64,000 bases of DNA, taken from Chloroflexota bacterium (GTDB taxonomy: Bacteria; Chloroflexota; Anaerolineae; Aggregatilineales; Phototrophicaceae). Position 1 is the first letter of the stretch, and each line of letters begins with the position of its first letter. The notes under the pieces are model-generated. The model was not told the origin of the DNA. It ran no database searches and was given only the letters and a program-made list of their open reading frames with translations. The position numbers and the translations under genes are program-made. The stretch is taken from contig JAPOYU010000154.1 in NCBI GenBank assembly GCA_026706395.1, positions 3,596-67,595 of the forward strand, in the 5' to 3' direction. Positions 8,602 through 16,710 of this stretch are shown piece by piece.

Positions 8602-8630
8602 CTCGACAATCGCCGTTCAGCGGGTATAAT
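8602..8630 (+). promoter_or_regulatory. Sigma-70-type promoter of rpmB
   Basis: TCGACA (8602-8607), a 17-base spacer and a perfect TATAAT (8625-8630), 33 bases before the rpmB ATG. This is one of the best consensus promoters in the window. Confidence 0.65.
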
Positions 8631-8663
8631 CCATCGCTCGAACTGGAAAACGGGAGCAGCATT

Positions 8664-8903
8664 ATGCCCGGCAAACGCAAAATCACCGGCACCAAGCCGC
8701 TGTTCGGCCATTCGCGCAGCAAAGCCTTCAACACGGTCAAGCGCCAATTCAAGCCGAACCTGCAGAACAAACGCATCTACGTGCCCGAGCTGGACCGCTG
8801 GGTACGCGTCAAGATCACGGCGAAAGAACTGAGGACGATCGACAAGATCGGCTTCATGGAGTTCCTCAAGCGGCGCAACATCCCGCTGAAGCAGTTGCTT
8901 TAG
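8664..8903 (+). CDS. rpmB: 50S ribosomal protein L28
   Basis: A 79-residue basic ribosomal protein of the large subunit. The hallmark opening ITGTKPLFGHSRSKAFNTVK corresponds to the family's CxxTGKxPxxGNxxSHSxxKTKR. QFKPNLQNKRIYVPELDRWV and VKITAKELRTIDKIG match the L28 core. There is no cysteine pair, so it is the zinc-free form. The frame is open upstream to 8400, but the promoter at 8602-8630 and the family's N-terminus fix the start at ATG 8664. Confidence 0.93.
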   Translation: MPGKRKITGTKPLFGHSRSKAFNTVKRQFKPNLQNKRIYVPELDRWVRVKITAKELRTIDKIGFMEFLKRRNIPLKQLL

Positions 8904-8938
8904 CTGCGGGCGGCGCATAGCGGACGAGGTTGGACATC

Positions 8939-8967
8939 TGCGGGCGACCCAAGGGCCGCCTCTACAA
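8939..8967 (-). repeat. Short dispersed palindrome, TGTAGGGGCG type
   Basis: Read on the minus strand this is TTGTAGAGGCGGCC, a short loop, then GGGTCGCCCGCA. It matches the pattern of the copies at 55039-55069 and 55873-55903. It lies between rpmB and the AlkD-like gene. Confidence 0.5.
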
Positions 8968-8982
8968 TTTATTGTCATTGTC

Positions 8983-9687
8983 ATGAATCCCCAGCATCAA
9001 GCCATACTGCGCCAAATCCGAGCGACTGAGCCCGGCCGCGGGCAGACAACGCAGCGTCCCGAACATCTGGGCACATCACGCAAATGGTACGGCCTGAAGA
9101 ATGAACAGCGCCGGCGGATCATGCTTGACTTCTGCGCCGCCCATAAAGACCTGAGTTTTGGTGACTGGCTGGTGCTGATCGACTCGCTCTACCATGGCGA
9201 GTCCTACGAAGAACGCTGTGCGCCGCAGACGCTATTCCGCAAATACCCGCGCTATCGCCGGCGGCTGCCTCTGGCTCAGTTGGACGACTGGCTCGGCTGT
9301 CTCGATGGCTGGGCCGAGGTGGATGGCACCTGCCAGACGGTCTTCAGCGATAAAGATCTGCTGGCGGACTGGTCCGGCTGGTCCGCCCTGCTGAATTCAC
9401 TGGCGGACGATGCGAACGTCAACAAACGGCGCGCGGCACTGGTGCTGCTCACTGCGCCGATCAGCCAATCGGACGACAAGCGTATTCTCGAGTTATCCTT
9501 GCGCCTGATCGACCGGCTCAAAGACGACAAGGACAAGCGCATCACCAAAGCCATTTCCTGGCTGCTGCGCAAAGGCATCAAGCTGCATCGCGAGGCCATC
9601 GCCGCCTATCTGGAAGCCAATGCCCCTGCCCTGCCAGCCATCGCCGTGCGAGAAACGCGCAAAAAGCTCGCCACAGGGAAGAAATAG
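8983..9687 (+). CDS. DNA alkylation repair (AlkD-like) HEAT-type protein
   Basis: A 234-residue all-helical protein resembling AlkD-family DNA glycosylases, which remove bulky or cationic alkylated bases. Supporting segments are GTSRKWYGLKNEQRRRIM (substrate-groove start), FGDWLVLIDSLYHGESYEER, LDDWLGCLDGWAEVDGTCQT (the family's conserved nWdlvD-like WAEVD helix) and RRAALVLLTAPI. The tail KDKRITKAISWLLRKGIKLH matches the AlkD repeat 'v.kAisWaLRe.gk'. No Shine-Dalgarno is visible before ATG 8983. It converges on the PPK2 gene. Confidence 0.8.
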   Translation: MNPQHQAILRQIRATEPGRGQTTQRPEHLGTSRKWYGLKNEQRRRIMLDFCAAHKDLSFGDWLVLIDSLYHGESYEERCAPQTLFRKYPRYRRRLPLAQLDDWLGCLDGWAEVDGTCQTVFSDKDLLADWSGWSALLNSLADDANVNKRRAALVLLTAPISQSDDKRILELSLRLIDRLKDDKDKRITKAISWLLRKGIKLHREAIAAYLEANAPALPAIAVRETRKKLATGKK

Positions 9688-9707
9688 GCTGCCCGCCTTT
9701 GACAGCG

Positions 9708-9735
9708 CCACCCTTCCCTCTTAATGAGGGTGAGG
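9708..9735. terminator. Hairpin between convergent genes (repeat fragment)
   Basis: CACCCTTCCCTC, a TTAAT loop and GAGGGTG can pair as a short stem between the convergent AlkD-like and PPK2 genes. The sequence resembles one arm of the G/C-rich repeat. It may act as a bidirectional stop; there is no U-run. Confidence 0.35.
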
Positions 9736-9740
9736 ACTCA

Positions 9741-10565
9741 TCACATATCGGCGTAGTAGTCGCGCACGAGGTAGTGCGTATCGCGCGGCGGACGTGACAT
9801 GTAGGGCGCCTGCGGCGGGACCTCAGGCAGCTTGATCGGCCCGGGGATCACATTTTCGTAGGGAATCGCATCCAGGATATCGCGGATGACGTTCAAGCGC
9901 AGCCGCCGTTTGTCGTTCGAATTGACCTGCCGCCAGCGACATTCGGGGATGTCGGTGTGTTCGATCATGGCGTCCTTAGCGCGGGAGTAATCCACCCAAC
10001 GGTTGCGCCCCTCGATATCGATATCGCTGAGTTTCCAGCGCCGCGCCGGGTTGGCCGCCCTCGCTTGGAAGCGGCGCTCCTGCTCGTCATCGTCAACCGA
10101 CAGCCAATACTTGAGCAGGATGATGCCGTCACTGACCAGCAGCCGCTCGAAGTTGGGGGCGTCGCGCAGGAAATCCCAATACTGGCGGTCGCTGCAGAAG
10201 CCCATGACGCGCTCGACCGTGGCGCGGTTATACCAGCTTCTGTCCAAGAGGACGATCTCGCCGGCGGCGGGAAGATGTGTCACGTAGCGCTGGAAGTACC
10301 ACTGGGTTTGCTCGCGGTCGGATGGTTTGCCCAGGGCGACAAGGCGGATATCACGCGGCTGCAGCGGCGCCATGATGCGCTTTATCGTTCCGCCCTTGCC
10401 AGCGGCATCGCGCCCATCAAAGGTGATCATCACGCGCATGTCGTTGTGCTTGATCCAATACTGCCACTTCACCAACTCGAATTGCAGTCGCAGCAATTCT
10501 TTCTCGTAAAACTTCCTCTTGAGGCGATCGGGACGCTTCAATTCAGTCGATTTCTTCTTTGACAT
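9741..10565 (-). CDS. ppk2: Polyphosphate kinase 2 (PPK2) family protein
   Basis: A 274-residue cytosolic enzyme that transfers phosphate between polyphosphate and nucleotides. Hallmarks in order: Walker A-type FDGRDAAGKGGTIKRI, the LVALGKPSDREQTQWYFQRY block, the Walker B-type EIVLLDRSWYNRATVERVMG, the lid-like RRFQARAANPARRWKLSDID and WVDYSRAKDAMIEHTD. The spacing and the single kinase domain fit class I PPK2, which usually makes ATP or GTP from the diphosphates. I start at ATG 10565 (MSKKKS); a TTG 12 bases upstream also opens the frame. Confidence 0.92.
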   Translation of the reverse strand: MSKKKSTELKRPDRLKRKFYEKELLRLQFELVKWQYWIKHNDMRVMITFDGRDAAGKGGTIKRIMAPLQPRDIRLVALGKPSDREQTQWYFQRYVTHLPAAGEIVLLDRSWYNRATVERVMGFCSDRQYWDFLRDAPNFERLLVSDGIILLKYWLSVDDDEQERRFQARAANPARRWKLSDIDIEGRNRWVDYSRAKDAMIEHTDIPECRWRQVNSNDKRRLRLNVIRDILDAIPYENVIPGPIKLPEVPPQAPYMSRPPRDTHYLVRDYYADM

Positions 10566-10707
10566 GCGATACCCCAATAAATTCTATTCATGTCGCTGAT
10601 AAGGCATAGGATACCCAATTCTGACGGTCGCTGTCACCTATTGACCCGGAGTCGTCGCAGCGCGCGCAACTCAGTCGACTGAGGGCACGCAGCCATCCGT
10701 TATGTAC

Positions 10708-10713
10708 TATAAT
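10708..10713 (+). promoter_or_regulatory. -10 element upstream of sulfotransferase gene
   Basis: A perfect TATAAT; no convincing -35 at normal spacing. It lies inside the longest open reading of the next gene, which argues that translation starts at the later ATG (10747). Confidence 0.4.
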
Positions 10714-10746
10714 CCAGCAGGATCAAGGCATGAGAACGCGAAAGCC

Positions 10747-11730
10747 ATGACGCATAGTGAAAGCCCGTTTCGCGCATTAGCCGCCGCTGAGGGGCCGAAA
10801 CCGAACTTTTTCATCGTCGGTGCGCCGAAATGCGGTACCACCTCGCTGCACGAGTACTTGCAGCGTCATCCTGATGTCTTCCTGCCATATTACAAGGAGC
10901 CGCATTTCTTCGGCTCGGACCTGGAAGGCTCGCGATTCCGCCAATTCCGGGGCAAGCCGGAGAAGTATCTCAAGCTTTTCCGCGATGTCCGCGGCGAAAG
11001 GCGCATCGGCGAATCATCCCCCTGGTATCTCGCGAGTCATCAGGCGGCGCAGGAAATCTACAGCTACGATCCGCGAGCGAAGATCATCATCATGCTGCGC
11101 AACCCGGTCGACATGATGTATTCGATGTGGTCGCAGTTCCGTTACAGCGGCAACGAGCAGATCGAAAGCTTCGAGGAGGCGCTGGCCGCGGAAGCAGAGC
11201 GGCGCCAGGGCAAACGCATCCGCCGCGCCGCCCATTGCATCACCGGACTTCACTATCGGCAGATGACACGCTTCAGCCAGCAAGCGCAGCGCTATTATGA
11301 CCACTTCGGCCGGGACCAGGTGATGGTCATCATCTTTGACGATTTCCGCGCTGACACGCCGGGGGTTTATCGCGCCGTGCTTAAGTTTCTCGAGCTTGAC
11401 ACATCTGTTAAGGTAAAGTTCGGCATCCGCAACCCGAACAAGGAAGCGCGTTTGGCCTGGCTCCAGAAACTGATCGTCAGCACCGGTTTCTCATTGATGC
11501 TGCTCAAAGACCGCCTGACCTTCCTGGCGACTACCAGTCGGCTCGTGCCCTACAAGTATCGCACGCGGGCCGTAGAAGGCGTCATCGCCGCGTACACCCG
11601 TTATGAGCGGCGCTCTCCCTTGACGCCGGAAACGCGGCGGCGCCTGGCAAACGAGGCGGCCCCCGAGATCGACGCGCTTAGCGACTTGCTCAATCGCGAT
11701 CTGTCGCATTGGTACCGGGCCGAGGGGTGA
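10747..11730 (+). CDS. Sulfotransferase domain protein (PAPS-dependent)
   Basis: A 327-residue enzyme expected to move a sulfuryl group from PAPS to a hydroxyl or amine acceptor. The 5'-phosphosulfate loop is FIVGAPKCGTTSLHEYLQRH near the N-terminus, and the 3'-phosphate site is IIMLRNPVDMMYSMWSQFRY. The segments YDHFGRDQVMVIIFDDFRAD and VLKFLELD are typical of bacterial Sulfotransfer_1 proteins. The frame opens at 10702, but a TATAAT sits inside that extension, so I use ATG 10747. The next gene (a YbhN-like membrane protein) starts 7 bases after its stop, suggesting a shared role in a cell-surface lipid or glycan (inference). Confidence 0.85.
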   Translation: MTHSESPFRALAAAEGPKPNFFIVGAPKCGTTSLHEYLQRHPDVFLPYYKEPHFFGSDLEGSRFRQFRGKPEKYLKLFRDVRGERRIGESSPWYLASHQAAQEIYSYDPRAKIIIMLRNPVDMMYSMWSQFRYSGNEQIESFEEALAAEAERRQGKRIRRAAHCITGLHYRQMTRFSQQAQRYYDHFGRDQVMVIIFDDFRADTPGVYRAVLKFLELDTSVKVKFGIRNPNKEARLAWLQKLIVSTGFSLMLLKDRLTFLATTSRLVPYKYRTRAVEGVIAAYTRYERRSPLTPETRRRLANEAAPEIDALSDLLNRDLSHWYRAEG

Positions 11731-11737
11731 TCGCTTT

Positions 11738-12796
11738 ATGCCCGAACGCGCCGCAACCCTATCACAGCCCCCGGGCAACAATGGCGGACGCCGCCGGCTC
11801 TTCGTCCGCCTGGTGAGCATCCTGGTTACCGTTGCCCTGCTGGCCGTCCTAGTTGGAGAAGTGAAATGGGACGAATTCGATCAGCTGCTGGGGCGGGTGG
11901 CGGCGGGGAGTTGGCTCGGCGCGCTGCTGGCATATTTGCTACTGAATCTGTTCCGGGCGCTGCGATTCCGCGTCTTGCTGGATAAGGACGATTCGCCTTG
12001 GCGTTTGCTGGTGCCGATAACGCTCTATCACAATTTTCTGGTGCGCGCGCTGCCCTTTAAGCTAGGTGAGCTTTCGTACATCGCTCTGCTTCGGTCGCGC
12101 TTGAATTATTCGATGGAAGAAGGCCTGAGCAGCCTGTTCGGCGCGCGCCTCCTCGAACTGCTCATCATTATGATGGTCTTCGCGTCAGGCGTCCTCACGA
12201 CCGCCGAAGCATTGGCGGCGCAGCGCGACCAACTGCTTTTTGTCGTCGCATTGACCTTTGCGGCAAGTGTGGTTGCGCTCTACTTCGGCGGTGCCTTGAT
12301 CCGGGCGCTCCTGACGGCGGCACTGCCTTTTCTGCGGCGTCTGATGGGGCGAGAACCCGGCATCCTGACCGTCATCAAAACTCGCTCCCTGCAACTGGCA
12401 AGTGAACTCGACCGCATAAGGCAACCGCGCCTGTTCCTGACGGCGCTGTTCATATCCTGCTTCACCTATTCCTCGTCGTTTCTGACCAATTACATTCTGT
12501 TGCGCGCCTTGGGGATCACGGTAGACCTTTGGGCGATGATCGCGATAATCAGCATCGGCATGTTCGCCTCCGCTTTTCCCTTCAACGTCAGCGGCTTTGG
12601 CGTGGTGGAAGTAGCCTGGCGCTTTGCCTTGGTGCAATTCGCCGGTTGGACCGAATCCGACGCGACCGCAACCGGCTTTCTCTTGCACGGGTTTCAACTC
12701 TTCGCCGCGGCCGCTTACGGGCTGGCCGGGTATCTCATAATCCAACTCAGTCCGCAGCTGCCGCCACATGCTGACAATCGGCCGAACCTAGAGTGA
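11738..12796 (+). CDS. YbhN/AglD-like (UPF0104, LPG_synthase_TM) integral membrane protein
   Basis: A 352-residue membrane protein with about seven to eight helices. It has the family's pattern: a first helix RLVSILVTVALLAVLVGEV, a conserved ALLAYLLLNLFRALRFRVLL block, then PFKLGELSYIALLRSRLNYS, where the family usually shows 'pgraGe...'. The central FASAFPFNVSGFGVVEVAWR is the well-conserved 'P...pGglG..E' signature. Relatives include flippase-like proteins and the transmembrane part of lysylphosphatidylglycerol synthase. It is translationally close to the sulfotransferase. Confidence 0.8.
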   Translation: MPERAATLSQPPGNNGGRRRLFVRLVSILVTVALLAVLVGEVKWDEFDQLLGRVAAGSWLGALLAYLLLNLFRALRFRVLLDKDDSPWRLLVPITLYHNFLVRALPFKLGELSYIALLRSRLNYSMEEGLSSLFGARLLELLIIMMVFASGVLTTAEALAAQRDQLLFVVALTFAASVVALYFGGALIRALLTAALPFLRRLMGREPGILTVIKTRSLQLASELDRIRQPRLFLTALFISCFTYSSSFLTNYILLRALGITVDLWAMIAIISIGMFASAFPFNVSGFGVVEVAWRFALVQFAGWTESDATATGFLLHGFQLFAAAAYGLAGYLIIQLSPQLPPHADNRPNLE

Positions 12797-12808
12797 AAGG
12801 ACTTGTTT

Positions 12809-13645
12809 ATGCCTTACAAATTTGACAAAGGCGCGATGTACCGGATGCCGACGCATTTTGGCCCGCGCACGGGACCTCGACGAGGACCCGACGGGAAACG
12901 CTTCGAAAACCGCGACACGCCGCGAAGCAGCACCTTCAGCCTCAGTTTTCTGACCGATGCGGACCAACTGGAGCGGATGCTGCCGCCGGGTTTTCAACTC
13001 GAGGGTGAACCCGTCGTGACCGTCAGCGCAAACTATATGACCGAGATCGAATGGCTGGCCGGGCGCGGATACAATACGCTGGGCGTATCATTTCCCGTTC
13101 GCTACCAAGGCGCGCGCGATGACGTAAGCGGCCAATTGCTGACGGTGCTCTGGGAGAACTTGACAGACCCGATTATCACCGGGCGGGAAGAACTGGGCTT
13201 CTCCAAAATCTATTGCGAGCTGCCGCCCTCGACCCACCTGCGCGGCGAATACCACATCACAGCGAGCTGGCTGGGTTACAAGTTTCTTGACTTGCATATC
13301 AACGATTTGCGGCAGCTATCGAGGGAAGAGATTAACCGCGCTGCCCAGCAAGCCACAGGCGACGGCACTTTGCATTACAAATATATGCCGCGGACGGGCG
13401 AATGGGGCCGAGCCGATATCGCCTATGCCGTTCTAACGCCCGCCGAGACGCCTAATCGACGAGTCCTGGAGCAGTACGTTGGGGACGGTCACCTGGCCTT
13501 CCATCACGCGCGCTGGGAAGATATGCCGACTCAGTATAATATCGTCAACGCCTTTGCCGACCTTAATATCCGTGAATACCGAGGCGCCAGCTTGACCAAA
13601 GCCGTCGGCGCCAAGGATCTGAGTGACCAGCGAATCCTGCGCTGA
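12809..13645 (+). CDS. Acetoacetate decarboxylase-like (ADC family) protein
   Basis: A 278-residue cytosolic protein of the ADC fold, which forms a Schiff base between a lysine and a beta-keto acid. Clear segments: FSLSFLTDADQLERMLPPGF, VSANYMTEIEWLAGRGYN, FPVRYQGARDDVSGQLLTVL and GREELGFSKIYCELP, where the lysine lies where ADC has its catalytic lysine. ATG 12809 has AAAGGA seven to eight bases upstream; a TTG at 12803 only adds two residues. Three SDR genes follow in the same direction, so it is probably part of a keto-acid or ring-degrading route. True decarboxylase activity is uncertain, as many ADC homologues are hydratase- or aldolase-like. Confidence 0.82.
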   Translation: MPYKFDKGAMYRMPTHFGPRTGPRRGPDGKRFENRDTPRSSTFSLSFLTDADQLERMLPPGFQLEGEPVVTVSANYMTEIEWLAGRGYNTLGVSFPVRYQGARDDVSGQLLTVLWENLTDPIITGREELGFSKIYCELPPSTHLRGEYHITASWLGYKFLDLHINDLRQLSREEINRAAQQATGDGTLHYKYMPRTGEWGRADIAYAVLTPAETPNRRVLEQYVGDGHLAFHHARWEDMPTQYNIVNAFADLNIREYRGASLTKAVGAKDLSDQRILR

Positions 13646-13698
13646 AGCCAGCGCAGGATCTCAAACCAGAGGCTGATTGGAAACTGGGAGATACAGAC

Positions 13699-14520
13699 AT
13701 GGTCGAGTTAAATGGCAAAGTCGCTTTTGTTACCGGCGCGGCGGGGCGGAAAGGCATCGGCCGCGCCATTGCCGTGCGGCTCGCGGAGAGGGGCGCCAGC
13801 GTCGCGGTCAATGACCTACGTCCCTCCGAGAGCAGACGCCAAGGCTTGCAAGATGTCCTCTCCGAAATTGAAGGCTTGGGCGCGCGCTGTCTGGCGGTCT
13901 ATGGCGACATAGCCGACAGCGCTCATGTCGAGCGGATGTTCGCCCAAGTGGTAAATCATCTTGGCCGGCTAGATATCATGGTCAATAATGCCGCGGCGCC
14001 TTCAGGACCAGATCGTGTGCCCTTGGTGGATCTACAAGAGGAGCACTTTGACCGCGTGCAACGAGTGAATGTGCGTGGGACATATCTTTGTTGCCGCGCC
14101 GCTGCCCGTCAGATGCTCGCACAGGGTGAAGGTGGCCGCATCATCAACATCTCGTCCGTGATTGGCAAACATGGTGTGGCGCTTTATGCTGCCTATGCCG
14201 CCTCGAAATTTGCCATCCGCGGCCTCACCCAATCGCTGGCGCACGAACTTGGCCCCAGCAACATTACTGTGAATGCCATCTGCCCCGGACTTACCGAAAG
14301 CGAGCGCGTGGATGACCTGGCTCATGCGCTGCATCCCAGCAACATCTCCACAACTGTCATGCGCCGAGAGATATTCGAGCGCGCCATCCGCGAAAGTTCG
14401 CTGAAACGCGTGGGCAAGACCAGCGATATCGCCGATGCCGCCGCCTTCCTCGCCAGCGACTATGCCAGCTACATCACCGGACAGTCACTGGTAGTTGACG
14501 GCGGCCAGATCATGGATTAG
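13699..14520 (+). CDS. Short-chain dehydrogenase/reductase (SDR) 1
   Basis: A 273-residue NAD(P)-dependent oxidoreductase with a Rossmann fold. The glycine motif TGAAGRKGIGRAIA has two extra residues compared with the classical TGxxxGIG. NNAA follows near residue 94; the catalytic Ser is in NISSVIGKHG, and Tyr/Lys in YAAYAASKFA. The C-terminus SLVVDGGQIMD is typical. GGGAG lies nine bases before the ATG. It is strongly similar to the next gene (same RIINISS, ASKFAIRGLTQSLA and ITVNAICPGL blocks), so the two are likely tandem duplicates or paired subunits. Confidence 0.9.
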   Translation: MVELNGKVAFVTGAAGRKGIGRAIAVRLAERGASVAVNDLRPSESRRQGLQDVLSEIEGLGARCLAVYGDIADSAHVERMFAQVVNHLGRLDIMVNNAAAPSGPDRVPLVDLQEEHFDRVQRVNVRGTYLCCRAAARQMLAQGEGGRIINISSVIGKHGVALYAAYAASKFAIRGLTQSLAHELGPSNITVNAICPGLTESERVDDLAHALHPSNISTTVMRREIFERAIRESSLKRVGKTSDIADAAAFLASDYASYITGQSLVVDGGQIMD

Positions 14521-14544
14521 ATAGACCGATTCAGGAAGATGCCT

Positions 14545-15366
14545 ATGTACAGCTTAAAGGGCAAGATCGCATTAGTTACGGGCGCGGCGGGAGCGGGTGG
14601 TCTGGGCCGGGCGATCGCGCTGCGCCTGGCGCAAGAAGGCGCCGACCTCGTCGTCAATGACCTGAGCGAAGACAAGGCGCCTCGCCGGGGACTGCCGTAT
14701 GTCGCCCGAGAGATTGAAGCGCTGGGTCGAAGCGCGCTCCCGGTTTATGCCGATGTGTCCTCAGCAGCTCAAGTCGAAGACATGATAAGGCGGACGATCG
14801 AACACTTCGGACGGATCGACATTCTGGTCAACAACGCTGCCGCGTCCGCCGGTCGTGATCGTGTGCCGGTAGTAGAGTTGGATGAAGACCTGTTTGACCT
14901 GATACTGCGCGTCAACGTGAAAGGCACCTTTCTTTGCAGCCGAGCGGCCGCGCGCGCAATGATTGCACAAGGCGAAGGCGGCCGCATCATCAACATATCG
15001 TCTACAGCCGGCCGGAGAGGATATCCGCGCTACGCCGCCTACTGCACATCTAAATTCGCCGTCCGCGGCTTCACCCAATCCCTGGCGCAAGAAGTAGGCC
15101 CGCATGGCATCACGGTCAATGCGATTTGTCCGGGTTTGGTCGCTACCGAGCGCATCGATGATATCGCCGCCGCAATAGCGCCCCTTGACTTCAGCGTTCA
15201 AGAGCAACGCCAGACGATGATCGCCAACGCTAGCGCGGAGAACCCCATAGGCCGTATGACCGAACCGGGGGATGTCGCGCGGATGGCTGCCTTCCTGGCC
15301 TCCGACCAAGCGGCCTTTCTCACGGGAATGTCCTATGTTGTCGATGGCGGCGGACAGATGGATTGA
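14545..15366 (+). CDS. Short-chain dehydrogenase/reductase (SDR) 2
   Basis: A 273-residue NAD(P)-dependent oxidoreductase. The glycine motif is TGAAGAGGLGRAIA; NNAAAS, NISSTAGRRG and the YCTSK catalytic block follow, then ITVNAICPGL and an end VVDGGGQMD. AGGA lies eight bases before ATG 14545, so I prefer this start over the ATG at 14539, which is too close to it. It is a close relative of SDR 1 immediately upstream (24-base gap). Substrate unknown. Confidence 0.9.
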   Translation: MYSLKGKIALVTGAAGAGGLGRAIALRLAQEGADLVVNDLSEDKAPRRGLPYVAREIEALGRSALPVYADVSSAAQVEDMIRRTIEHFGRIDILVNNAAASAGRDRVPVVELDEDLFDLILRVNVKGTFLCSRAAARAMIAQGEGGRIINISSTAGRRGYPRYAAYCTSKFAVRGFTQSLAQEVGPHGITVNAICPGLVATERIDDIAAAIAPLDFSVQEQRQTMIANASAENPIGRMTEPGDVARMAAFLASDQAAFLTGMSYVVDGGGQMD

Positions 15367-15402
15367 ACCGGCAGGGCCTAAACAATTGAACGAAGGTGAA
15401 AC

Positions 15403-16206
15403 ATGGATAATGGACGACTGGCGGGGAAAATCGCAACCGTAGTCGGCGCTGGTTCGCGCGGAGAACCGGCGGGCACCGGCTACGCGACGGCAATGCTCTT
15501 CGCGCAAGAAGGCGCGAAGGTGCTGCTCGTCGACATTGATCACGGGCGGGCTGAAGTGACTTTGGAGGAAATCACTTCAGCAGGTGGAGAAGCAAGCATC
15601 TTCCAGGCCGATGTCACCAATGAGGCAGCTTGCCAAGGCATGATCGCCGCCTGCGTTGAACGTTACGGCGGCCTGGACATCTTATTCAACAATGTCGCGA
15701 TTCATGGCTCAGGTATGGTGACAGAAGTCGACGCCGCCTATCTCGATCACACCTTCAACATAAACCTCAAGAGCATGATGCTAGCTTGCAAATACGCGAT
15801 TCCGGCAATGAGCGACAGTGGCGGCGGTTCCATTATCAATGTCGCTTCTATTGATGCCTTGCGCGCCGGCTTCAGCCGCAATGTGCCCTATGCTGTGACC
15901 AAAGCAGGCGCTGCCCAATTGTCCCGGGTACTGGCGGTTCATCATGGCCGACAGAACATCCGCGTCAACTGCCTGGCGCCCGGGCATATACACGGCGCAT
16001 TTGTAAGCAATCTTGATGAACGCACACAAACTCTGCGCCGCAAAGCTGGTCCGCTCGGCACTGAGGGAAATGCCTGGGATGTCGCCTGGGCCGCCGTTTT
16101 TCTCGCCAGCGACGAAGCGCGCTGGATATCTGGAGTCGTGCTCCCCATTGACGCCGGACTCTTGGCGGCTACTCCGCTCTCCGTTTTGGATAACCTCCTT
16201 TCGTAG
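15403..16206 (+). CDS. Short-chain dehydrogenase/reductase (SDR) 3
   Basis: A 267-residue NAD(P)-dependent oxidoreductase, more distant from SDR 1 and 2. Its cofactor loop is longer (VGAGSRGEPAGTGYATAMLF), as in the SDR group with GxxxPGxGNG. NNVAIHGSG, NVASIDALRAG and the catalytic YAVTKAGAAQ follow, then IRVNCLAPGHIHGAF and ISGVVLPIDAG. AGGTG lies seven to eight bases before the ATG. It is the last gene of the ADC-SDR-SDR-SDR run; the island with primase and par genes starts about 130 bases later. Confidence 0.9.
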   Translation: MDNGRLAGKIATVVGAGSRGEPAGTGYATAMLFAQEGAKVLLVDIDHGRAEVTLEEITSAGGEASIFQADVTNEAACQGMIAACVERYGGLDILFNNVAIHGSGMVTEVDAAYLDHTFNINLKSMMLACKYAIPAMSDSGGGSIINVASIDALRAGFSRNVPYAVTKAGAAQLSRVLAVHHGRQNIRVNCLAPGHIHGAFVSNLDERTQTLRRKAGPLGTEGNAWDVAWAAVFLASDEARWISGVVLPIDAGLLAATPLSVLDNLLS

Positions 16207-16303
16207 CAGCCAGCTACTGCGAACGAGTAATCCGTATCGATTCATAGAACGCATGGTCTAGAATTACGCCAGACCACCTCCCGGAAGGAACCTCAATCCA
16301 ATT

Positions 16304-16334
16304 CCGACAAAATCCTTGCAGCTGAAGATATAAT
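16304..16334 (+). promoter_or_regulatory. Candidate promoter of the primase leader
   Basis: CCGACA (16304-16309), a long 19-base spacer and a perfect TATAAT (16329-16334). Transcription would start near 16341 and run through the structured region into the primase gene, giving a leader of about 370 bases. Confidence 0.4.
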
Positions 16335-16341
16335 CGTATAG

Positions 16342-16353
16342 ACTGTATAAATA
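16342..16353. repeat. ACTGTATAAATA, left copy of a 12-base repeat framing the island
   Basis: Exact match with 21186-21197 in the same orientation. Similarity continues weakly to the right (TA.GC.AGT with single-base gaps). It may be a boundary (att-like) repeat of the 4.8-kb module or a shared operator, since both copies lie at presumed promoters. Confidence 0.45.
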
Positions 16354-16514
16354 TAGCGAGTGCAACTTAAGTCGAGATCCAAGCTGGCAAGAGCGTGAAT
16401 TCTCACCGCTGGCGGCGACAAAAACTTCGCTGATTGTTCAAATGGAAATTCAACGGGCAGTTTTTCTCCGAAAGAGCCCTAATTTCGCTGAACTCAGCCT
16501 CGGAATGTAAGAAT

Positions 16515-16690
16515 AAACCCGCCGAAGTTTTTCAGTTCGGCTCAAAAGGCAGAGGAGAGGTGGCCGCCTCTCCTCACGAGTGACCGACTAGCGGTCATAC
16601 CTGTTGTACTCATAGGCGGATCGGTCCATGTTTGCGCAAGCGCCGATCCACCGAGCATCCGCGGCGCCCTTTTTTGGGGCGTTCCGCTTA
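16515..16690 (+). ncRNA. Structured leader or small RNA upstream of the primase gene (candidate)
   Basis: A chain of perfect stems without coding potential: GCCGAA/TTCGGC (16521-16541); GAGGAGAGG/CCTCTCCTC around TGGCCG (16552-16575); TGACCG/CGGTCA around ACTAG (16581-16597); and GGATCGG/CCGATCC (16618-16649). The last competes with GCGGATCGGT (16616-16625) pairing to ACCG and ATCCGC (16650-16662), so two exclusive folds exist. CGCCC, six T and GGGCG follow at 16665-16681. Exclusive pairings ahead of a T-run look like an attenuator or switch; a free RNA, for example a replication-control RNA, is also possible. It resembles no RNA family I can name. Confidence 0.45.
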
Positions 16691-16710
16691 CGTTTTATTG
16701 TAACAACTTA

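Noticed and set aside
8400..8663. N-terminal extension of ribosomal protein L28
   Set aside because: L28 proteins begin near the ITGTKP block, and a consensus promoter lies within the extension.
16278..16300. CCGGAAGGAA resembling the SRP RNA tetraloop region
   Set aside because: The surrounding paired sequence of the SRP Alu/S-domain hairpin (GGTCAGG...GCAGCC) is absent.
16207..16710. Replication origin with DnaA boxes next to the primase
   Set aside because: I found no TTATNCACA-like boxes or clear iterons; only the 12-base repeat and the structured region are supported.
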